This document shows positions 21,532-33,360 of a stretch of DNA of 64,000 nt, one piece after another. Both the position numbers and the translations under genes were made by a program. How positions within the stretch are numbered: the stretch's first letter is position 1; every line of letters starts with the position of its first letter. A model generated the notes under the pieces. That model made no database searches. It had not been told where the DNA came from and worked only from the letters and a program-made list of their open reading frames with translations. Source of the DNA: Sarcocystis neurona (lineage: Eukaryota; Apicomplexa; Conoidasida; Eucoccidiorida; Sarcocystidae); assembly GCA_000727475.1 (NCBI GenBank), contig KL647292.1, positions 1,067,424 through 1,131,423 of the forward strand, written 5' to 3'.

Positions 21532-24500
21532 CTACAGCATGCCGCGGCTCTTCGCCAGTTGCCACTGGACGTGCTCTCTGGCGGAGATACACCAAATCTG
21601 TGTCGTGCTGCTGCCGGTGCTGCGACTTTTCTTCCTGCTCACTTTCTTCTTTTTCGAGCTGCTGCTGCTGCTCCCCCCTCCAGCTCCAACACCCCCGCGG
21701 CGCGGCCTGCTCCGGCGGAATGGGGCCTCGTAGTAAACAGCAGACGAAGGCACGCCCACGGTGCCTCTTTCAACGACTACACCGACCTGCACGGGTGCAG
21801 AGACTGAAGATGAAGGAGTCGAGGCAGGACCCGCAGCGCTACCAGTAGCGGCGCACCCACCATCGGAAGCAACACCCCCATCACATGCAGCAGCAGCAGC
21901 AGAGCTCACACCGCCAGCAACAAGAGGACACGAGGCAACGGAAGCGCGCGTCCCGGACACCCAAGAGTCGACATACGTTGCTCCAGACAGATCCGTCCGC
22001 GCAGCCGCTCCTCCTCCTCCTGTAGCACTTGAGGTCGCCCCGGGGCACGCAGGAGGATGCGTGGTCAGTGCAACCGTCGGTGCTGCACTGCTCTTCGGAG
22101 CATCCGCCAATGCTGCGTCCGCACCGGGGTCATCATCACCCTGAACTCTGCGGCAGACTGACTCACCAGACAGCGATGTTGTTCGAGCCAAAACTGCAAC
22201 AGCACCGCGTCCAGCCACCTGCGGCCCCTCGGAGTCAACGGACGCTTCCGTCTGGGTATCACACTTTCCGCTGTTCACGCTGTGGACAGCGAACCCTCGT
22301 CTACCGGTAGAGCCCCTGCCCCCGGCCACTGGCTGTTCTTGTGCAGTGGGTACAAACAATTTCGTTGCTTCAGCAGCAAAGCCTGTCCCGGGTCGACTGT
22401 GGCGACTGCCGCAGTCCAAGTCGCGATATGATGGAAGAGGCCGCTGGTCTACGCCGCCTCCATACGTGCTGCCCGACCAAACACTCGAGTTGCTGCTGCT
22501 CAAGCTGCTGCTGCTACAGCTACTACAACTGCTGCTGCCTCCGAATCCGCTGCTGACGCTACTGGCGCTGCTGCTGGTTAATGGACTTGCACTCGTGAGC
22601 AGGCTTTCAGAGGACGCTGCAGCCGGCGCGGACATGGCAGTCGCACAGGGGGGTCCTGCTGCTGCTGCTGGGTGCGTCAAGGGCTCATACGGCTTTACCG
22701 GGAACGCGCTTAAATACGAGCCGGTCTGCGTGTTCCTGGTGCTGCTACTAATGCTGGTGCTGCTGCTCAGCAAACCGTCTTCGCGACCTTCAGCGGCCGG
22801 TAGCACCGCCGCTCTAGCCGACGCGCTGGAGCTCGCTCCTGCTGGTGCACTAGTAGTACCAGCAGCAGTGACACCGCCCCTCCTAATCCTTTTGAAGAAA
22901 GGCAGCGGCCGAGGCACTTTAAACCCTCCGTCTGTCTGCTGAGGAAGTGCAGCGCGAGTCGCAGCTCCTGTTGCCTCGCGCACGCGACCGTCCTGAGTAT
23001 CCGCCTTCCTTCGTGATACTCCTGCTGCTCCACCGCCGCCACCCACTATTGCTGAAGAGGAGGCCAGGACTGGACGGAACGCCCCACTCTCATCCAGACG
23101 TGCTCTTCGCGGTGCCCGCTGGGGAGACGAGGCTGACGCATCGCGAAGCCACCGCTCTTTTCTTCTCAAAACAGCTCCTGCAGCGCCCGCAGCTGGTCCT
23201 GATGCTCCTGCTGCTTCGCCTGTTGCCGCCGAACGCGCTGCTGCTGGCGGTGCCGCTGTCACGGCACCGAACGCAGCTAGTCCTGATCTCTCGTCACCGC
23301 TCGATGGGGCAGCAGCTGCTGACGCACACTTCTCTTCGAAAGTGGAGGCCGCATCCCCCGGTGCATGGAGTGCTCCAGTCGCGACCGCTCTCACGCAGTC
23401 TGTTGCTCCCGAGGAGTCCTCACCGCCTCGTTGCGCGGCACCAGGAGCAGCCACATCGCCCTCCCTTGTTGATTCAGAACGACTGTGACTGCTCTGTCCT
23501 GCTGTTGCCGCTGCTGTGTCTGCAGCAGGAACTCCCTCTGCTGCTACGATGCCTCCCGCTGCTGCCGTACTTCCTGCTGCTGTACCTGTTGTGGATGCGA
23601 CTACTACTGATGTAACTGCTGCGGAGGACCCTGTTGCTGCCGGCCCTGCTACTGCCGGACCTCCTGCGGCTGCTGCGGTGGCACACATGTATACCAGGCG
23701 ATCGTTCCCTCGACTGCGTCGGGACCTGCTGCTGCTGCTCGTTGCTCCCCCGTGACGGCGGGAGGGAGGATGGAGCGGGTGCCGCCGCCGATGGCGTGAC
23801 TGCTGCTGTTGTCTGTGCTGCTGCTGAGGGAACTGCTGCTGCGGTTGTGAAGAGCCCATCACTGCAGTAGAACCACCGAAGGTGGAAGTATTGCCCTCCT
23901 CTCCAGCAGGAGGAAGCGACGCAGCAGGTGCGGCTGAACTAGCAGACCCAGCAGCAGAACCTGACGTCCCGGCTGCTACCCCTGCAACAACAGCACTTGA
24001 CAAAGATGACCGCGCACGTTTCTTGTGCTCGTGATAATGGTGTCTCCGGTGGTGGTGGTGATGCGCCGCTTGCTTGCCTCCCGGTCTGAACGGCTGAGGT
24101 GGCAGCTGTTGCTGCTGCTGATTTGCGTGCGGAATTGAGCGACCCTGCTGTGAGCGCTGCTGAGCGTTGCTGGGAGCAGCCACTTCTTCAAGTGCAGTGT
24201 TCCGCGTGTTGCTGCTTCCACGAGCTGCAGACCCCCAGCAGCCCATCTGTTGTTGGTAAGACGCGTGCTGTTGTTCATGGAAAGGCATGCCGGGTAGTCC
24301 TGCGTGGCCTAGAGCTGGTCGCCGTAAAGCCGAATAACCCTGCCCTCTCTCTACAGCCGCCTGTGCGAATGAGGAGTCTCCTCTGTCCGCTGACGACGGG
24401 TGTCGTCTTTCTGTTGCGCCGGCAGCAGGGTAAAGCTGGGTTTTTTCCGCTGCTGCCACAGCAAACACTTGGTTCCTCTCTGTTGAGAGTGCTGCTGCTG

Positions 24501-26174
24501 GTGCGTAAGCGTGTCCCCTGCCGGCTGCTGCTGCTGCTGCAAAAAGTTGTCCTCTCTCCGTCATGGACTTCTCTCGCTCGCTGTACTGCACGCGTCCAGC
24601 CACTCCCTGCTGCAACCCCCCCCAGCCACCAGCCCCAGGATAACCTGGGGCTCCGCCAAAGCCGTGCTGCTGCAGAGGCTGCGAGAACTGTTGGTGATGC
24701 GGTGGCTGCTGCCCTTGCTGCTGCTGCTGTTGATGTGGCAGCACCCGTTGGTGCAGGAGGTGGTGCATCTGCAGCTGCGGCTGCTGGAGCGGCTGCTGCT
24801 GCTGGTATTGCTGCACCTGCTGCTGATGCAACTGCAGTTGTTGTTGGAACTGCTGTTGCTGCAGCTGCTGTTGCTGCAGCTGCTGTTGCTGGAACTGCTG
24901 CTGCAGCACCGACTGCTGCAGCACCGGCTGCGGTTGCTGCTGTTGCAGCTGAAGTTGGTGCAGTTGGAACGCTAGCCGCCCCCGTGCGACAAGAGCTTGA
25001 TTTTTGCGGTGCTGTTCACGGTGCATGCGGCGTTGTCTCCGGCTACTACTGTTTTGCCACCGGCTCGGTCGCGCCGGCAGAACCACGGGCTTGCCATCCG
25101 AGGTCGTGAGACCATACCACATGTCTGACGGGTTCGCGCAGAGGTTCACGCGAGTGGTCTCGTCTCGACAGCGGTGATTCACTGTCCCCTTCGTGCTTTC
25201 CTCGCTGCTAACGTCGCTGCCGCTCGACTGCAGTCCCGCCTCTCCTCCTCTTCCTACAGCAGCAGCAGCAATACCCGGCACTGCTCCACTTCTTTGTGCC
25301 GCCGTTCTTCCTGCCGCTATTCGCCTACTCGTCTTCGCACGTCGATCCCGTGTGAACCCAACAAGCCCTTCAGCTCGTTCAAAAGCAGCAAGGCGGGTTC
25401 TGCGATGCTGCTGCACGAGACCACTCGGCTGCTGCTCGGTTCGACCGTCAGCTCCTGCATCCTCTACTATATCTTCTTCCTGTCCACCATCGCGATGCTC
25501 TGCTGCTGCGCACGTGCGATCCCGCAGCTCTTCTGCCCGCTGTTTCACCATCCAGAAAAACGTGCTGTCTGGATCCCCGCCTTCTTTTTCTTCCTCCTCA
25601 AGCTGTTGCTGCAGCAGTGCCTGCCATGTGCACTGTTCCTCCCGCTGCTGCTCTTCCGGCTGCTGCGGCTCCTCCTCGCTGCCTGGTTGCCGCTGCTGCT
25701 GCTTCCCTTCGACGGCATCCGAGTCTTCCTCTCGTGCGCGTTCGTCACTCTGGCGCTCAGTTTCCGCCCCATCATCTGCCCTGCGACTCCCTACCTCATC
25801 CTGCAAGCCCTGCTGCTCCCCTGCAGCAGCCGCATCCGACAGCTCTTTTGCTCGTACTGCCGGTGCTGCTGCTCTGGCGTCCCCTCCTTCTGGAGGAGCT
25901 GCTGCGGCTTCGCATTCAGCAACACCAGAACCGTCTGCCACCCCTGACGCAGCGCCAGCTCCCCCCAACTCCACCGGCTCAGCCTCCTCAGCAAAGGCTG
26001 TCCCTCCTGCTCCTTCACCACCTGCTGGTGCTACTTCTTCCTCTCCTCCTCCCGTCGCATCCGCTGCCGCTTCAGGTTTCCTGGTGTTTGATGTTCTTGC
26101 AGCGGCTCCTCGCCGCGGAGTGGCAGCAGCCGCTGGCGTGTTGCGTGCGCCCGGCGGTTGCAGCGGTCCTCTCC
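21532..26174 (-). CDS. Giant Gln/Ala/Ser-rich protein, terminal exon
   Basis: Acceptor TTTTTCTTGCCAG (26175-26176 carry the AG on the minus strand). The first two bases complete a Gly codon with the upstream exon. About 1,547 codons to the TAG. Includes acidic Glu/Ala-rich, poly-Gln, His-rich and Ser/Ala/Gly-rich blocks, and a final Arg/Lys-rich segment. The frame would otherwise appear to start at a GTG inside the intron (26199), which is why I do not accept it as a separate gene. Confidence 0.75.
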
Positions 26175-29100
26175 CTGGCAAGAAAAAGTAACCCCACACA
26201 TACCCAGATACTGTCCGAGGTCAATCCGTGACGGCAACTTCACATAGACAGATCTGAATAGGCGCACTGGACAGCAAATATACGCACTCTGTGTAAACAC
26301 GAACTGCACGCAAGCGAAGCCACTACGATCCCCAACTCTCCTCCACATACGTGTGTGACTGTCGGCCATCCACAGCACACGAGAATGCACCAGCCACCTA
26401 CGGCCAGTGTTTGGCTGGTGGGCCGTAGGTCTCCTTGCATAGGAATGCGTAGAAAGGTCTGCCCTTGACACCTGCGTGTACGTCTGTTTATAAACTGCTG
26501 TAACATGAGCTTCTCACAGCGTGCAGCCGGCACCTACATACCGGCGTACCCGCGTAATAAATTCATACAGGCGCCGACGTATACCTTGAGTCAGCACGTC
26601 TCTGCGAAGACGCACACACTACCGCTACACGCATAAGAATAACTTCACTGCGTCCTTGCCACGTATACGCTGCCTTACGATAAAGATAGACACACGGATC
26701 ACGTGGACGGCAAGACAGGGCTCCAACATACAGCAGCAACCCACCTGCAGAAACTGAAGGACACTGCATCTTCGTCTCATGCACATCCACTTCACTGCCG
26801 AAGAGTTACGACATCTCCTTTGGCCCCCCTTCCCCCCGGAAAATGTTTGTGCAACTACACATGTAAGTGTCTAATCCCGAAGTCCTCCTCTCTTATATAG
26901 GGGGCTCCCGCCGGGACTTGCGAACGCCACCACATGAGTGCTGTGTTCTGTGTGTATCGCTCCTGCTTCCTGCTGCTGCGTGCGCCGCCCGCTACTGAGC
27001 ACACACCCAGCTGCCTGTCTGTGTTACAGCGAAGTGCTTGCTTGAGAAGGTACAGATAATCCCGCAGTGACGCGCATGCGCATACATATATGAACACACC
27101 GTATCTCCTCAATCTACGCGAGAATCCACACTCCCATACGCGTATAATACAATCACGAGCTAGAACGGGGTGTAAGGCAATTACCTTCAAGTTGCAGCAA
27201 AACGGCTGCAGTCAAGCGCAAAGAAGTGCGAGGCTGAGACGGCGGGCCAATAGACGCTGTTGGTCTTCGTCTCCGGTGCAGCCCGTCATCCCCGCCGGTT
27301 GCAGCAGCACCTGCGGCAGCATGTAGTTCTCCATATTTGCTGTGTTTTTCCCGCCGTCTCCCAGAGCGGCGTCGTGCGCTAGTGCCTTTTGTCGCTGCCT
27401 CTGCAACTCCCGCGTGAGCATCTAAACGTTGGGCTCCAACTACGGGCGCGTGGTCTCGCAGACGCCAGCCTTCCGCAGCCTGCTGCTGCTGCCTTCCGAA
27501 AGTGCTCCCGGGATAGCCGCCGCTCTGCATCAGCCGGGAGTCCTGCAGAAAGAAGTGCGCCTCTCCTGTCCCCCGAGAGAGCTGCAACGGCTGCTGCTGG
27601 TGCTGCTGCTGCTGTAGCACATGCTGCTGCTGCACGTGCTGCTGCTGCATCTGCTGCACCTGCTGCAAGTGGAGCCCGACTTGTGCGTGGGGCGGCCGCT
27701 GCGTCCAATGCTGTGGCTGCTGGCTCAGCTGTAGCTGCTGCTGTTGCATCCCCCACGCTGGCCTGCTTCGCGTCGCCTGCATGTCCTCTCGCCCTTCTGT
27801 GCCCCCCCGGCCGCTGTTCCCCCGGCCGCTCGAAGACAGTCCCCCCCCCCCAGAAGCCCCTGCATACGGCAGCTGCTGCTGTCGGTACTGCTGCTGCTGC
27901 TGTCTGTGCTGCTGCTGAGCCGACGCTGTCCACACTGACTCGCCGGAGAAAGTGCTGCTCTCGAAGATGTTCGCCGCCGCTGCTCCAGACCCTGCAGTTC
28001 TACCGGCTGCGGTGCTTGCATGCTGTCTGCTGCGGTGATGCTTCCTGCTGCTGCATGACATTCCCGGTGGTGGACTGCCACCAGCTGCCGCTGCAGTTGC
28101 TTCACTGCCGCCTACACTGCCTTCGACGGTCTCAGTTAAACAAGCATCTCCCCTATATTCTGGAACGCCTCTCTCTTGTGGTGCACCACCGTCTACCCAA
28201 GGGACCCTCTCCACAGCGAACGCCGGCCTCGCTGCTGGAGCTCCTGCCGCTCCTCCTGCTGCCTTTCCCCAGGACGCGGCCGCATCTGTACCTGCTCCTC
28301 TTACACGTGGGTGTCTGCGTGTGTCACTACGTCCTCTTCTAGCAGCTGTCGATCTTCCTTTCTGCGCTTTGCTGTCAAGAGTATGTTTGGTGCTCCTTCC
28401 TCTCCCGCGGCCTCGCACTTCTGCGCTGCTGTAGCAGAGGAGCTCCTCATGGGTTTCCTCGTGCGCCCCTACAGCTATTCTCGTGCTTCGGGCGAAGCAG
28501 ACGGTGTGCATCCCCTCCACCACCAACCCCCCCGAAGACGCAGGAACACCTGCGGCGCCGGCTTCATGTCGAGTGCCCCCTGCATCGCTCCGGTCCTCTG
28601 CTGCGCCACCGTCCGTGCTGCTGTTCTTCCGCTGCTGTCCCTCCTCTTGCTGCTGCTGTGCACCCGAGGCACCTGCAAGACTGTCCTCCTGCTGCAGCTC
28701 CTGGTGCTGATGCTCGTGCTGCGAGGAAGCCTGGCTGCTTGCGCCACTGCTGCCACTGCAGCTGTGCGACGGCGCCAAGGGGGAGAGGGTATCCGCGTAC
28801 GAACACACTTCATCGATAGACGTACTGCGGACACTTGTGCATTCCTGCAGCGAAAGCGTCCCCCCCAGTCTCTCATGCTGCTCCTCCACGCACGCCTCGA
28901 GGTCATACGGCACCTCACTGTCCCGCTCACCAGCGGCACCATCCTTTCCTACATTCTGCCTCCTCCACGCCTCTTGCTGCTGCTCCTTGACCGACAACGA
29001 AGACGCAGCCTGCTTCTCCCGTCCACGTGTTTGAACCTCTTCGCTCTCCGTAGCAAAGGTCTGCTGCTCTCCTGCACCAGAAGGCATCGCACCCCCGGTG

Positions 29101-30595
29101 TGCCGCTGTTCTTCCTCTACCGCTACTTCTCCTCTACGTACTGATGCCTCCTCCCGCTGCCGACACTTTCCTTCCGCCAGCTCCTGCGTGTTTCCCGTCC
29201 CCGCTGCTATCTCGTGGGGGAAACGCGCTGCTGCCTGCTGCTCTTCCAACGTTTCCGATAACTTACCAGGCTCTTCATGTCCTTCTTTCTCTATGCGATG
29301 GTGACCTGCGTCGGACGCACCTCCTCCTGATTTCTCTAACGTTTCTCCACTGAGGCTGCTACGTCTCAAACTTGTCTCTAACTCCAGCAGCGCCCCGCAC
29401 GGTGACACGCAGTTCTCCAATCCTGAACACGTCATTACCTGCTCCTTCTCAACAGGAGCTACTACTGCAGCCACCAAGTCTCCCTGTGTTTCGTCCTCAA
29501 CTCCTTCCTTCTGCCCGAACACACGCGACACCGGTGGCTGGTGCTCCTCGCCGGTTGCAGCTGCTGCCGACGCTCGTCTCCACAGCGTTGAGCCTTCTAC
29601 TACTGAAGCAGAAAATAGCTGCCCCTCTGACATATACGGACCTGAAATGTCTACAGCCTCCTTGCCAATACTGCTGCACGGGCGACGAAGGTGCACCACA
29701 TGATCACCTGCCTCCGTCTCATCGGCAGCAGTAGCACCTCCGTCTGTACCGCCAGCTTTTGCTGCACCGGCTGCACTTGATACAACCATGCCGATTCCTC
29801 CAGCGGTGTCAGCTGCAGTCCTTTCACCTGACGCTGCAGCGTCACTTCCTCCTTTTGCAGGAGTACCAATAGGCGAGTCGTCTAACGAAGCGCTTACGGC
29901 ACCAGCACCGTCCGCCGGAGCACGGCAGAATTCCATCCCATTCGCTACCGCAAGTACAAGACCGGCGCGTACTGGCGGTCTCAAGAGAGCAGCACCGCCT
30001 GCCTCCACAGCAGCTGCAAACAGCAGGAGTCACTGAAGGGACGCGCGGCTATTGCACAGGCAGACGACTCACAGGCCTTACAACAGCTACACAGCTCTTC
30101 GGTCCCGCTGCTGCTGGCCTCCGCTGCACTGCACTCAGTCAGTCGCTTCTTCCTGCTGCAGCGTTCCTGCTTGAAAACAACGCTGCAAAAACTGGTAATT
30201 TCTCCTCTGCGCACTCCTACCCAGGGTGCTGCAGACGACGAATGTATCGTTGCATCCTGTCTCCGCGTGCCTTCCCTCTACCTGACTCTGCAACCACCAC
30301 TACGACGTCTGCCAGCTGCTGCGGTAGAAGCGCGCAGACCCTCTGTCCAGTTCTCATGTGCAACCGCATCAACTGGGGCACCCTGGCACATACACTTTCT
30401 GGTGCGCAAGACGCTCTCCTGTTTGCTCGTGAGCACATGCCCAGAATCACTGCTGCTGCAGCTATTACACCTGTCGACCTGAGTACTGCTGGTATTTCGC
30501 CGCGCTGACACAACAGGTGCACTTCTGCTGCTGCTTCTGTTGCACCTGCCACCTGCCACTGATACGGCCGTCGTACGTACTGGACGGGGGCACAC
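21532..30595 (-). CDS. Giant Gln/Ala/Ser-rich protein of unknown function (3' part, at least four exons)
   Basis: Minus-strand gene. Proposed exons in transcript order: about 30595-30282, 30182-30073, 30013-27185, 26174-21532, ending at a TAG (21534-21532). The three joins have compatible phases (2, 1, 1). The 951- and 1,555-codon frames with no stop are far longer than chance predicts. The product exceeds 2,600 residues and is mostly low complexity: poly-Gln blocks (about 27600-27740 and 24640-24960), poly-Ala/Gly/Ser, a His-rich basic stretch (around 24030-24070) and a KKKKVSRKKSR basic patch near the C-terminus, which is compatible with nuclear or RNA-binding roles but not proof. Two non-repetitive islands stand out: about 25010-25150 (SDMWYGLTTSDGKPVVLPA) and the C-terminus (TQIWCISAREHVQWQLAKSR). 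I recognise no domain. The true 5' end is unknown; further exons may lie between 30.9 and 38 kb. Confidence 0.72.
24640..24960 (-). repeat. CAG-type trinucleotide repeat block encoding poly-Gln
   Basis: A dense CTG/CAG/TTG tract on the plus strand that reads mostly as Gln, with interspersed Leu, His, Val and Pro, on the minus coding strand. It is the longest such block in the window. The plus-strand reading is an artefactual Leu-rich frame. Confidence 0.85.
26175..27184 (-). other. Intron of the giant Gln-rich gene (1,010 nt)
   Basis: On the minus strand it starts GTAATT after CTTGAAG and ends TTTTTCTTGCCAG. Phase 1 on both sides. Several 60-145-codon ORFs lie inside but none looks conserved. 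Confidence 0.7.
27185..30013 (-). CDS. Giant Gln/Ala/Ser-rich protein, large internal exon
   Basis: About 943 codons open on the minus strand. Ala/Gly/Ser/Glu-rich in the first two thirds, then poly-Gln (about 27590-27740), then a basic stretch rich in Arg near the 3' end. Acceptor CTGTTTGCAG before 30013; donor CTTGAAG|GTAATT at 27184. The phase-1 donor joins exactly to the downstream exon. Confidence 0.72.
27841..27851. repeat. Poly-C run inside coding exon
   Basis: Eleven C on the plus strand (Gly codons on the coding minus strand). A homopolymer of this length is prone to sequencing error and to length polymorphism. Confidence 0.85.
30073..30182 (-). CDS. Giant Gln-rich protein, small Cys-containing exon
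   Basis: 110 nt. Acceptor TTTTTGCAG and donor GCCT|GTGAGT. Encodes VVFKQERCSRKKRLTEC, then a Ser/Glu stretch and ELCSCCKA. Both junction phases match the neighbouring exons. The intron to the next exon would be only 59 nt (30014-30072), unusually short, so this join is the weakest. Confidence 0.5.
30282..30595 (-). CDS. Giant Gln-rich protein, upstream Ser-rich exon (5' border uncertain)
   Basis: Frame open to a phase-2 donor AGAGTCAG|GTAGAG (30281). Ser/Arg/Thr-rich, with CNSCSSSDSGHVLTSKQESV in the middle. The 5' border may be the acceptor GTGGCAG at 30546-30547 or lie further upstream. Two other frames are also open here, so the assignment rests on phase agreement with the next exon. Confidence 0.45.
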
Positions 30596-30923
30596 ACAAG
30601 CAGCACCCCCGCTGCCCGCAGTAGCATCCCTACGGGTCTCGCCCTGCTTGTGATACGACTAACCCCACCCCTCGTTCAGCACCCGCCACAGCAGGCTGCG
30701 GCGACTTCTCCGCCGCCGTGTGACTGCCGCCGTCTGAATCACTTGCAGCCCTGCTACTTTGTAAATTGTCAGCATGGGACTCCAAAAATAAGAACTAACG
30801 GACACAACACAGGCAGCACGGAATCTCACATCAAACGCAGCAGCACCGGCACGCGCGCCTGTCTCCTCTTTATGGCAGGCAGCTCCTTCAGCTACCTGTA
30901 ACACTGAGGAGTGGTACTACCCT

Positions 30924-31349
30924 TTACATCCCTATGCGTGCAAAGACGACACGTCTGTTCTCGGTGGTCGAATTTGTAGCACCCCCACGTGTAGACCGAC
31001 CTCGCCTTCCTCCAACGGCCTTCTCAGTCGTGCTGAGGTCGGCGCCGCCGGCAGCAGTGAACGCGCTGCAACTGCGTAGCCCCGGAGCCAAGCAGTTGCT
31101 GCTGCTGCTTCTCCAGTTTCCGCTGCTGTCCAGAGGAACAAGTAGGTCCTGTTCCGGATCAGCAGCAGCCGTATCTGGGGCTGCGGTGCCTGCCGTCGCC
31201 CTCGAGGAGCTGTAAGGTAGCTGGGCAGGAGGTAGGCGAGACGGGATGGAGAAACCAGACGATGAAGGACCTTTAAAAGTTGGCGCTGCGGTGAGTGCAC
31301 CAAGGCCGGTGCTTTTGCAGGCGCTGGAATGCGCTGCTGCGGCGATCAC
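30924..31349 (-). CDS. Candidate coding exon, Ala/Ser-rich, minus strand
   Basis: A 141-codon open minus frame with a protein-like Ser/Ala/Thr/Arg composition, ending at a possible donor GGGAT|GTAAAG. It lies just upstream of the giant gene on the same strand and could be one of its 5' exons. No domain recognised. Confidence 0.35.
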   Translation of the reverse strand: MIAAAAHSSACKSTGLGALTAAPTFKGPSSSGFSIPSRLPPAQLPYSSSRATAGTAAPDTAAADPEQDLLVPLDSSGNWRSSSSNCLAPGLRSCSAFTAAGGADLSTTEKAVGGRRGRSTRGGATNSTTENRRVVFARIGM

Positions 31350-32170
31350 GTGGCCGCCTGTCGAGCGTGGACGCGCAGCATCAGCAGCAAGGCACGAAAA
31401 TTCACCGGGTCAGTCGCACACGCTGCATACATAAAGTACCCTCCACAGAGTCCCTTTAGAGACTCAGTAGCATTGTCAAGCATCAGACCCCCCGTACTGA
31501 CCGCACAGTTACTCTAACACTCACTGGGAATCACCAGCAGCAGCTGCCACCTGGATGTAGCACGGGTCTTACAGCAGCAACAGCCGCACACGCGGGAGCA
31601 GCTACAAGCACACGCACACCACGACAGCAGCATACGCCACATGCCGCAGGAGCGCTCACGAAAAACTCAAGCATGACCTACCCGCAGCACCAGCTCCTCA
31701 ACTGGTCGCACAGCAATTCTACACCAAGAGCGACCTCGCGCATCCGCAGCAGCGGCGGCGAGAACGTCGCGACATGCCAACATAGTAGCAACAGCAGCAT
31801 CAAGCACGCAACGTCAGCAGCGGCACAGGAATAGCAGGGCAGTGAAAACGGCGACCTGCGGAAGGACCGGCATCCTCGACGCACTCACCACACCGCTCCG
31901 TTCAGCTCTGGCGAGAACCCGTTTTTTTACAGCGGATATGAATAGCAGTCGCAGGGTGTCCAATACGGCCAAGTAGCTTCTGTCTCCACAACTCCTACAC
32001 CTCTGCAACTTCCCCCCCTCAAGCAGCTACTGGACCGTAACGGCTCGATGGCTCCCCTTCTGCTGGTACACGACGCGCCAAAGACAGACTAGCGTTGACA
32101 AAGAGGCGTCTCCTCACAGCGCCGCAACGCTGACAGCAGCACGACCGCATTCGCTCTTCTAGATTTTCCT

Positions 32171-32184
32171 CCCCCCCCCCCCCC
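32171..32184. repeat. Poly-C homopolymer
   Basis: Fourteen consecutive C in apparently non-coding DNA. Confidence 0.9.
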
Positions 32185-32300
32185 TGCTTCCACAACCCCG
32201 ACGCTATTCCCGTCTCACTGTTTGCCTGCTGCGTGCTATATGCTCGCAGCTCCTTTCTTCTGGATGCGTCTATGCACTGCACTCTCCAGTAGGGGCCAGC

Positions 32301-32485
32301 AGCAACCACTAGCACCGAAACGCAAACCTTCACAGCAGTTTTACACCACGCTTCTTGAAGAGCGCAACCGCTAGCACAGACACGCATATATTCACAGCAG
32401 TTCTACACCACGCTTCTTGAAGAGCGCAAGCACTCGCACAAAAACGCATACCTTTACAGCAGTTCTACACCACGCTTCTTGAAGT
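32301..32485. repeat. Tandem repeat, period 62 bp
   Basis: The core CAGCAGTTYTACACCACGC, followed by TTCTTGAAG, recurs at about 32333, 32395 and 32457 with 62-bp spacing and few differences. A partial diverged unit precedes it (32301-32330). Confidence 0.9.
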
Positions 32486-33360
32486 GTACTGCAGATCTCA
32501 TGCTGCGTTTTGCCCCTTCACCCCGCCGCATTCGTTTCTCCTGGAGTTCACGAGCTACCGCGCGCGTCTCCCACACACGCACACAAGTGCAGTGTCTCTC
32601 CAGCGTTGCCTTCCTCGTTACCCCTTCCCAACAAGGCAACGAACACGCAGCACGTTACGTGGCAGTAGCACGTCCGCAGCAAGCACAGGGCAGGGGTTAC
32701 GGTCCACTGTCGTTCAAAATAAAACAAGCGCCGTAGCAGGTACATCGTTACAAAAGCTAGCAACGAACATGGCCGCGCACCAATGGGGTGCCCGACATGG
32801 TGTTGTAGCGCAAAGCCAAGTCTCTCTACAAGGAGGCTGCAACCGGAAACAGCAGAGCACGCGGAGACACGGCTAGAAACTGTGGCATCAGCTGCATCTT
32901 AAACATCACCGCTGCAGCTTTGTACCTGCTGCAACAGCGGGACGGAGCTCCTGTTCGTCTCCTATGCTTCTTCGCCCCGAAAACTGGCCTGGAAACGCTG
33001 CAGCAGCTTCCTGCACGCATTCCGTGCTGCTGCCGCGGTGCCGGCAGCCGGCCCTCCCTCGGGACGGCGACGTAGCAGGTGCAGCAGCATCACCTCCCCG
33101 TCCGGCTGCAAGGGCAAGCACGGCGAGAGAACAGCAAGACCACGTACATGTGCTTCTTTCTGACTGACAGTGTGCAACGCAATACCTAGTAGTTCCCCAC
33201 CGATCCTCCTATGCGGCGGCCGGCAATCCCTCTACAACACCTGCGCAGACGTCTCACAAGGCTCCTACCAAGAATATTCTCACAAGTCTGCAGCTGCTTT
33301 CACTACCAGAACTCACTGCTTCTGCTGCCCATCCCCCTCTTTCCGTCCCCCCCAACTTAC

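Larger units (their letters stand above)
31350..33360. other. Stretch with no supported gene; 62-bp tandem repeat and poly-C
   Basis: Short ORFs only, on both strands. Contains a three-copy tandem repeat (32301-32485) and a 14-base poly-C run (32171-32184). It may be intronic to a minus-strand gene. Confidence 0.45.

Noticed and set aside
26175..26199. GTG at 26199 as the start of a separate 1,555-residue gene
   Set aside because: The first nine codons are intron sequence (TTTTTCTTGCCAG acceptor), and the frame joins in phase to the 27185-30013 exon.
24099..26231. Plus-strand Leu/Pro/Ser-rich ORFs of up to 336 codons
   Set aside because: Complement of CAG-rich coding sequence (CTG = Leu). 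The minus strand has a 1,547-codon frame with phase-matched introns.
27389..29144. Plus-strand ORFs of 317 and 322 codons
   Set aside because: Shadow frames of the 943-codon minus exon, dominated by Leu/Cys/Ser from CTG/TGC/AGC.
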